A DNA stretch of 64,000 bases from Pyxidicoccus sp. MSG2 (lineage in GTDB: Bacteria > Myxococcota > Myxococcia > Myxococcales > Myxococcaceae). Location: the NCBI RefSeq assembly GCF_026626705.1, contig NZ_JAPNKC010000001.1:1984001-2048000 (forward strand). The letters run 5' to 3'. A program made the translations under genes and the position numbers. Below are positions 53,801 through 62,800 of this stretch, piece after piece. The number at the start of each line of letters is the position of its first letter. Position 1 is the stretch's first letter. Below the pieces are notes generated by a model. That model was given only the letters and a program-made list of their open reading frames with translations, had not been told where the DNA came from and did no database searches.

Positions 53801-56800
53801 CCTCCTTCTTCCACCTGCTGCGTCAGGTGCGCGAGACGGCGCTGGGTGCGTACGCACATCAGGACGTGCCCTTCGAGCGACTGGTGGAAGAGCTCCAGTC
53901 CACGCGCGACCTGAGCCGCGGCCCGCTGTTCCAAGTGCTCTTCGCCTTGCAGAACACGTTCATGCCCTCGCTCGACATGAACGGGCTGAAGCTGCGCCCG
54001 CTGGAGGTGGACAATCCCTCGGCCCGCTTCGAGCTGGAGCTGAACCTGGGCGAGACGGCGAAGGGCGTCCAGGGCTCGCTGACCTACAACACCGACCTCT
54101 TCAATTCCGCCACGGCCAACCGCCTCGCGGAGCACTTCCGGGTGCTGGTGGAGGCGCTCGTCGCCCGGCCCGAGGTGCCCCTCGCCTCCGTGTCCATGCT
54201 GTCCGAGGAGGAACGCCGCAAGGTGCTGGTGGAGTGGAATGCCACCGCCACCGAGTACCCGCGCGCCTCCACCCTGCCCGAGGTCTTCTCGCAGGTCGTG
54301 GCGCGGTACGACAACAAGGTCGCCGTGGAGTCTGGCGAGGAGAATCTCACCTACCGGCAGCTCGACGCGCGCGCGAATCAGCTCGCCTGGCATCTGCGCG
54401 GGCTGGGCGTGGCCACCGACTCCCGCGTGGCCATTGCCCTGGACCGCTCGCTGGAGCTGATTGTCTCCCTCGTCGCCATCCTCAAGGCCGGTGGCGCCTA
54501 CGTCCCGCTGGACCCGTCGTATCCCCGTGAGCGCCTCGCCGCCATGGTGGAGGACGCGCGTCCTGGCGTGCTCATCACCTCGCGCGCGTTGCTGGCGAAA
54601 CTGCCTGGCGAAGGCCTGTCCACCGTGGTGCTGGACGAGGTGTCCCTGGCCGGCCAGCCGACGTCGACGCCTCCCGTGGCGGCCCTCCCGCAGAGCCTTG
54701 CGTATATCGACTTCACCTCCGGCTCCACGGGCCGGCCCAAAGGTGTCGGGACTCCTCAGGCCGCCGTGTTGCGCACCGTCTTCGGCAACGACTACGCGCA
54801 CCTCGGCCCGGACGAGACGTTCCTCCTCATCGCTCCCGTCTCCTTCGATGCCTCCACGCTGGAGCTGTGGGGCCCGTTGCTCCATGGTGCGCGGCTCGTC
54901 GTCTTCCCGCCGCACTCGCCTTCCGACTTGAAGGAGCTGGAGTCGGTCCTGGTGAAACATGGCGTGACGACGCTTCACCTCACGGCGGGTCTCTTCACCC
55001 AGGTGGTGGACAACAACTTCCAGGCCCTGCGCAACGTGAAGCAGTTGCTCACGGGCGGCGATGTGGTGAGCGCGCCGCACGTGCGCCGTGTTCTCGAAGA
55101 GCTGCGCATCCCCGTCACCGCCTGCTACGGCCCGACCGAGACGACGCTCTTCGCCTCGACCCACCGCATGACGGATGTGGCTCAGGTCGGCACGGCCGTG
55201 CCCATCGGCAAGCCCATGGGCAACACGTGCGTGTACCTGCTGGATGTCTCCGGTCAGCCGGTGCCCGTGGGGGTCGTGGGTGAGTTGTTCATCGGCGGCG
55301 ACGGCGTGGCGCGCGGCTATGTGGAGCAGCCCGCCCTCACCGCCGAGCGCTTCGTCCCCGATGCGTTCTCCGGTGTCCCGGGTGCCCGCCTCTACCGCAC
55401 GGGGGACCTCGCGCGTTGGCGCCCGGACGGAGTGCTGGGGTTCCTCGGCCGTGCCGACGCGCAGGTGAAGGTCCGTGGCTATCGCATCGAGCTCGCGGAA
55501 GTCGAAGCCGCCCTGCTCGCCTTCCCCGACGTGGCCCAGGCCGTGGCCCTGGTGCGTGAGGACGTGCCCGGTGACAAGCGCCTTGTCGGCTACGTCGCCG
55601 CTCCCGAGTCGCTCGACACGGCCGCCCTGCGCTCGGCCCTCAAGCAGCGGCTGCCCGAGTACATGGTGCCCTCCGCCCTGGTGCGGCTGGACGCCCTGCC
55701 GCTCACCGCCAACGCCAAGGTCGACCGCAAGGCCCTGCCCGCGCCCAACTCCAACGCCGCCTCGCGAGGTGAAACGTATGTCGCCCCGCGCACGCCCACC
55801 GAGCAACGACTGGCCGAGCTCTTCTCCCAGGTGCTGCGCGTGCAGCGCGTGGGCGTCCAGGACGACTTCTTCGAGCTGGGAGGCCACTCGCTGCTGGCCA
55901 CGCAGGTCATCTCCCGCATCCGCGCCACCCTCGGCGTGGAGTTGCCCCTGCGCGCCCTCTTCGAGGCTCCCTCTGTCGCCGCGCTCGCGGCGCGAGTGGA
56001 GACTCCTGTCTCTTCGCGTGCCCTCCAGGCGCCATCCCTGCTGCCCGTGTCCCGTTCGGGCCCGCTGCCGCTGTCCTTCGCGCAGCAGCGCCTGTGGTTC
56101 ATCGACCAGCTCGATCCGGGTGGCACCGCGTACAACATGCCCACCGTGCTGCGGCTGCATGGGCCCCTGGACGTGCCCGCGCTGGAGAAGTCCTTCACCG
56201 CGCTCGTCGAGCGGCACGAGTCGCTCCGCACCAGCTTTGGCGTGCTCGATGGCGAGCCCGTCCAGGTCATCGGCTCCCAGGCACGTTTCCCACTGTCGGT
56301 GGTGAACCTGAGCGCGCTGCCCGCCGAGGAGCGCGAGGCCGAGGCCTTGCGCCAGACACGGCTCGAGACGCAGCGTCCCTTCGACCTTGCACGAGGGCCC
56401 GTGTTCCGCGCCCTCCTGCTGCGCCTGGGCGCGCAGGACCACGTCCTCATCGGGACGATGCACCACATCGTCTCCGACGGCTGGTCCATGGGCGTCATGG
56501 TGCGCGAGCTGGCGGAGCTCTACGCCGCGCACTCCCTCGGCCGTGAGGCCCGCCTGCCCGCCCTGCCGGTGCAGTATGCGGACTTCGCCGCGTGGCAGCG
56601 CTCGTGGCTGCGGGGTGAATCACTGGAGAAGCAGCTGGGGTACTGGCGCGAGCAGCTCTCCGGCGCGGCCCCCGTGCTGGAGCTGCCCACCGACAGGCCA
56701 CGGCCTTCGGTCCAGTCCTCGCGCGGTGCCTGGCTCCCCGTCCACCTGTCTCGTGAGCTGACCGAACGACTGATGGCGCTGTGCCAGCAGGAAGGCACCA

Positions 56801-59800
56801 CACCCTTCATGGCCCTGCTCGCCGTGTGGCAGGTGCTGCTGTCGCGCTACTCGGGTCAGGACGACATCTCCGTCGGCTCGCCCATCGCCGGCCGCACCCG
56901 CGCGGAGACGGAAGGGCTCATCGGTTTCTTCGTCAACACGCTCGTACTCCGCACCCAGCTGGACGCACGCGCCACCTTCCGGGAGCTGCTCTCCAAGGTG
57001 CGGGCCACCACGCTCGGCGCCTACGAACATCAGGACGTCCCCTTCGAGAAGCTCGTCGAGGAGCTGCAACCCCAGCGCAGCATCAGCCACTCGCCCCTGT
57101 TCCAGGTGATGCTCGTCCTGCAGAACACGCCCGTGGCTTCACTGGAGGTGGCCGGCGTCCCTGGAGGCGCCGCGCCGCTGCGGATGCAGCCGGTGGATGT
57201 CGAGCTCCAGGCCGTGAAATTCGACCTCACGCTGTCACTGGCACAAACACCGGACGGACTGTCCGGCACGCTGAGCTACCGCACGGACCTGTTCGAGCGG
57301 TCCACCATCTCCCGCATGGCGGAGCACCTCGCCACCCTGCTGGAGTCCGCGGTGTCCTCGCCCGGGAGTCGCGTCGGAGAGCTGCCCCTGCTGCGCGACA
57401 CCGAGCGCCACCAGGTGCTGGAGGCCTTCAATGCCTCACCGGCACCCTTTGTCGCCGAAGGCCCCCTGCACGCACTCATCGAGGCACAGGCCGCGCGCCA
57501 CCCGTCCAGGCCCGCGGTGGCCTGTGAGGGACTGGTGCTCACCTACGGGGAGCTGGACAGGCGGGCCAACCAGCTCGCCTGGCACCTGCGCTCGCTGGGC
57601 GTGGGGCCCGAGACGTGTGTGGCCCTGTGTCTGGAGCGCTCCGTGGACACGGTGGTGGCGCTGCTGGGCATCTGGAAGGCGGGCGGCGCCTACGTCCCGT
57701 TGGACCCGGCACAGCCCGCCCTGCGCCTGCGGACGCTGGTGGAAGAAGTCCTGGCCCCGGTGGTGGTAACCCAGTCGCGCAATGCGGACGCCTTCGTGGG
57801 CGCTTCCGTCCAGCCGGTGTTACTGGACACGCAGGCCGAACAGCTCGCGGCCGGGCGAGTGGATGCACCACCGTGCGAGGTGTCCGCGGACCACCTGGCC
57901 TACGTCCTCTTCACCTCGGGTAGCACTGGCCGGCCCAAAGGCGTGGCCGTGGCCCACGGGCAACTCGTCCACTACGTGCGTGCCGCCACCGAGCGGCTCG
58001 GCCTGGCCGACTGCGACAGCTTCGCCCTGGTGTCCACCTTCGTCGCCGACCTGGGCAACACCGTGCTCTTCCCCGCCCTGTGCACCGGCGGCCTGCTGCA
58101 TGTCCTCACCCAGGAGCGCGCCAGCAGTCCAGAGGGCGTGGCCGAGTACTTCCAGCGCCATGCGGTGGAGTGCGTGAAGCTCGTTCCCTCTCACCTGTCC
58201 GCGCTGCTCACGGCCGCCGAGCCCAGGCACGTACTGCCTCGCAAGAAGCTGGTGCTCGGCGGTGAGTCCTCCACCTGGGCCCTCATGGAGCAGGTGCGCG
58301 CGCTGGCGCCTGACTGCGAGGTGTTCAACCACTACGGCCCCACGGAGACCACCGTGGGCGTGCTCGCCGGCCCGGTGGAGACGCCGGCCCCGGGCTCCGC
58401 GCCGGTGGCGGTGCCGCTGGGCCGGCCCCTGGACTGCTCGCGACTGTACGTGCTCGACGCGGCCTTCCAGCCCGTGCCCGTGGGCGTGCCTGGCGAGCTG
58501 TACATCGGCGGCGCTCAGGTGACGCGCGGCTACCTGCACCGGCCGGAATTGACGGCGGAGCGCTACCTGCCCGACCCCTATTCGCCCGTGCCGGGCGCGC
58601 GCATGTACCGCAGCGGAGACCGGGTGCGCTGGCGCGAGGACGGGCGCGTGGAGTTCATCGGCCGCGCGGACTTCCAGGTGAAGGTGCGTGGTTTCCGCGT
58701 GGAGCCGGGGGAAGTCGCCACCGTGCTGCGCGAGCACCCCGAAGTGCGCGACGCGGTGGTGCTGGCTCGCGAGGACGTCCCCGGCGACAAGCGCCTGGTG
58801 GCCTACGTCAGCCCCACCCTGGACGTCTCGGGCCTGCGCGCCTGGATGCGCGAGCGTCTGCCCGAGCACATGGTGCCCTCCGCCTTCGTGCCTCTGGAGG
58901 CGCTGCCGCTGACGCCCAACGGCAAGGTGGACCGCAAGGCCCTGCCCGCCCCCGTGATGAGCACGGACGCGAGCGCCACCTTCGTGGCCCCGCGTACGCC
59001 CACGGAGACGCAGCTCGCCGCCATCTGGGCCGAGGTGCTGCATCTGGAAACGGTCGGAGCCACCGACGACTTCTTCAACCTCGGCGGCCACTCGCTGCTG
59101 GCAACGCAGGTCGTCTCCCGCGTGCGCCGCGCCTTCGGAGTGGAGCTGCCCGTGCGCGCCCTCTTCGAGGCGACCACCCTCGCCACGCTCGCCTCGCGCG
59201 TGGAGTCCGCACGGCCGTCGCACGCCGCCGAGCAGCTCCCTCCGCTGGTGTCCGTGCCGCGCACGGGCCCGCTGCCCCTGTCCTTCTCGCAGCAGCGCGT
59301 CTGGTTCCTCGACCAACTCCAGCCCGGCAGCGCCTTCTACAACATCCCCTTCGCCGTGAGCATCGACGGCCCCCTGCACCGCGAGGCGCTCACCCGCACC
59401 CTCCAGGAACTCGTCCGTCGCCATGAGGTGCTCCGCACCAGCTTCCACACCCTGGAGGATGGCGAGCCCTTCCAGCGCGTCCACCCGGACGCGGAGCTCA
59501 CGCTGTCCTTCGTGGACCTGGGCCAGCTTCCCGAGTCGCAGCTCGACGAGGCGGCCCGGCGCGAGGCGCTCGCGGAGGCCCAGAAGCCCTTCGACCTGAA
59601 GCAGGCGCCGCTGCTGCGTGCCACGCTGGTGCGGCTGACGGACGAGCGCCACGTGCTGCTCGTCACCGTCCACCACATCGTCTCGGACGGCTGGACCAGC
59701 GGCATCCTCTTGCGCGAAGTGGGGGTGCTCTACCCGGTCTTCGTCCGCGGGTTGCCTTCGCCGCTGCCGCCGCTGCCGTTCCAGTACGCGGACTACGCGG

Positions 59801-62800
59801 CCTGGCAACGCGGCTGGCTGCGTGACGAGACGCTGGAGCGGCAGGTGGCCTGGTGGCGCCACCAGCTCCATGGCGTGCCCCATGCGCTGGAGCTGCCCAC
59901 CGACAGGCCTCGCCCGCCCGTGCAGACGGACCGCGGCGCCACGGTGCCGGTGCGCCTGGGGGCGACCCTCACGGCCACCTTCAAGCAGTGGTGCGAGCGC
60001 GAGGGCGTCACGCCCTTCATGGGCCTGCTCGCCGTGTGGCAGGTGCTGCTGTCGCGCTACTCGGGTCAGGACGACATCGTGGTGGGCTCGCCCATCGCCA
60101 ACCGCCAGCACACGGAGCTGGAGGGCATCGTCGGCTTCTTCGTCAACACCCTCGCCCTGCGCGGACGGCTGGCGCCCGGGATGAGCCTGCGCGAGCTGCT
60201 CGCCCAGGTGAAGGAGACCACGCTGGGTGCCTATGCCCACCAGGATGTTCCCTTCGAAAAGCTGGTGGACGCGCTGAAGCTGGAGCGGGACTTGAGCCGC
60301 ACCCCGCTGTTCCAGGTGATGCTCGGGCTGACGAACACCCCGCACCAGCGGACGCCAGAAGCCGACGGCGACGGTGCCGGCGTCGTGCGGCCGCTGGAGG
60401 TGGACAGCGGTACGTCCAAGTTCGACCTGGCGCTGCTGCTCGCGGACCTCGAGGACGGCATCTCCGGATGGCTCGAGTACAGCACCGACCTCTTCGACGA
60501 GGCGACGGCGCGGCGCATGGGCAGCCACCTGGTGCGGCTGCTGGAATCGGCCGTGGCCGACGCGGGCCAGCCCATCTCCCGCCTGAAGCTGCTGGGTGAG
60601 GACGAGCAGCGCCAGGTCCTGGTGGACTTCAACGACACCTCGCGCGCGCCCTACACGCCCGTGCTGGTGCACCGCCCGGTGGAGGCCCAGGCCCGGCGTA
60701 CGCCGCAGGCAGTCGCCGTCAGTGACGGCACGCGCTCGTTCACCTACGCGGAGCTGGACGCGCGCGCCAACCAGGTGGCGCACTACCTGGTCGAGCTGGG
60801 TGTGCCCGCCGGAGGCACGGTGGGCATCTGCCTGGACAAGAGCCTGGACATGGCCGTCGCCGTCCTGGCCACGCTCAAGGCCGGCGCCGCCTACCTGCCA
60901 CTGGACCCGAGCTACCCCGCCGACCGGCTCGCCTTCATGCTGGAGGACGCGCAGGCCCCGGTCCTCCTCACGCAGTCGCACCTGCTCTCCGCGGTGCCCG
61001 CCAACACGGGCGCGCTCCGCGTGTGCCTGGACACCGAGGCCGAGCTGCTCTCGCGCCAGCCGTCGCACGCGCCGGACCGCGACGTGTCGCCGGAGTCCAA
61101 CTGCTACTTCATCTACACGTCAGGCAGCACGGGCCGGCCCAAGGGCATCGTCATGCCCCACCGAGCGATCAGCTCTCTGCTGGCGTGGCAGAACCCGCGC
61201 TCCGTGGTGCGCCCGGAGGGCGTCACGCTGCAGTTCGCCTCGCTCAACTTCGACGTGTCCCTCCAGGAACTGTTCGGCGCGTGGTGGTGCGGGGGCTCGG
61301 TGCTGCTGCCCACGGGCGGCCTGCGCCAGGACATCCCCGCGCTGCTCGAGTTCATGGACACGCACGCGGTGGAACGACTGTTCCTTCCGTTCGTCGCGCT
61401 CCAGGCCATGGCGGACGCCGTGTCCCATGGCGCTCCGGTGCCGCACGCGCTCGTCGAGGTGGTGACGGCGGGTGAGCAACTCCAGGTGACACCGGCCCTG
61501 GTGGCCTTCTTCGAGAAGCTGCCCGGGTGCATACTGGAGAACCAGTACGGCCCGTCGGAGGCACACGTCGTCTCCGCGTACCGGCTGGAGGGCCTCCCGT
61601 CCGCGTGGCCGAAGCTGCCGTGCATCGGCGCACCGGTGGGTCATACGCAGCTCTACGTGCTGGACGCGCACGGGCAGCCCTGCCCGGTGGGCGTGCCCGG
61701 TGAGGTGTTCGTCGGCGGCACGCATCTGGCGCACGGCTACCTGGCGCGACCTGACCTGACGGCGAAGGCCTTCGTGCCGGACCCGTTCAGCACCGAGCCG
61801 GGAGCGCGGCTGTACCGCACCGGCGACGCGGCGAAGTGGAGGACGGACGGCACGCTCGAATTCCTCGGCCGCCTGGATGGACAGGTGAAGCTGCGCGGCT
61901 ACCGCGTGGAGCCAGGCGAGGTGGAGTCCGTCCTGCGCGCCGCGCCCGGAGTCCGCGACGCGGCCGCCGTGGTGCGCGAAGTGGTGGCGGGCGACAAGCG
62001 ACTGGTGGCCTACGTCGTCGCGGAGGGCGCGGTGGATGCGGAGGCCCTGCGCGGTTTCCTCCAGCAGCGGCTGCCCGAGTACATGATGCCCTCCGCCTTC
62101 GTCATGATGGAGGCCCTGCCGCTGACGCCCAGCGGCAAACTGGCGCGCAACCTGCTCCCCGCGCCCGACGCGGAGAGCCTGCGTGGCGACGCGCCCTTCA
62201 CCGCCCCGCGCAACCCGTTGGAGGAGAAGCTCGCGGAGCTGTTCTCCACCATCCTGCGCCTGCCGCAGGTGAGCATCACCGACAGCTTCTTCGAGCTGGG
62301 TGGACACTCGCTGCTGGCCACGCAGGTCATCTCGCGCATCCGCTCCCAGCTCGGAGTGGAGCTGCCGCTACGTGTCCTCTTCGAGGCGCCCACCGTCGAG
62401 CGGCTTGCCGCGCGCATCGAGTCGGCGCGTCAGTCCGCTTCTGGCACGCGAGCGCCGGCCATCGTCCCCGTGCCGCGCACCGGGCCGCTGCCCCTCTCCT
62501 TCGCCCAGCAGCGCCTGTGGTTCATCGACCAGCTCCAGCCCGGCAGTGCCTCCTACAACATGCCCACCTTCGTGCGCATGGAGGGGGTGCTCGACGTGGC
62601 CGCGCTTCAGCGCAGCTTCGAGGAACTGGTGCGTCGGCATGAGGCCCTGCGCACGACCTTCACCCAGCAGGAGGGCCAGCCGCTCCAGCTCATCACCCCC
62701 ACCGGGCGCCTGCCGCTGGAGGTTACGGACCTCAGTGGCCTGGGGCCCGTCGCCGGCCGCACCGAGCTGGAGCGTCGCCTGCGCGAGGAACTGCTGACCC

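Noticed and set aside
57430-58965. A7 of NRPS-2 as a degenerate A domain because of its odd A4 motif (VADLGNT)
   Set aside because: The other core motifs are intact and the pocket DLTKVGHVGK fits Asp/Asn activation, so the odd A4 motif reflects its specificity.
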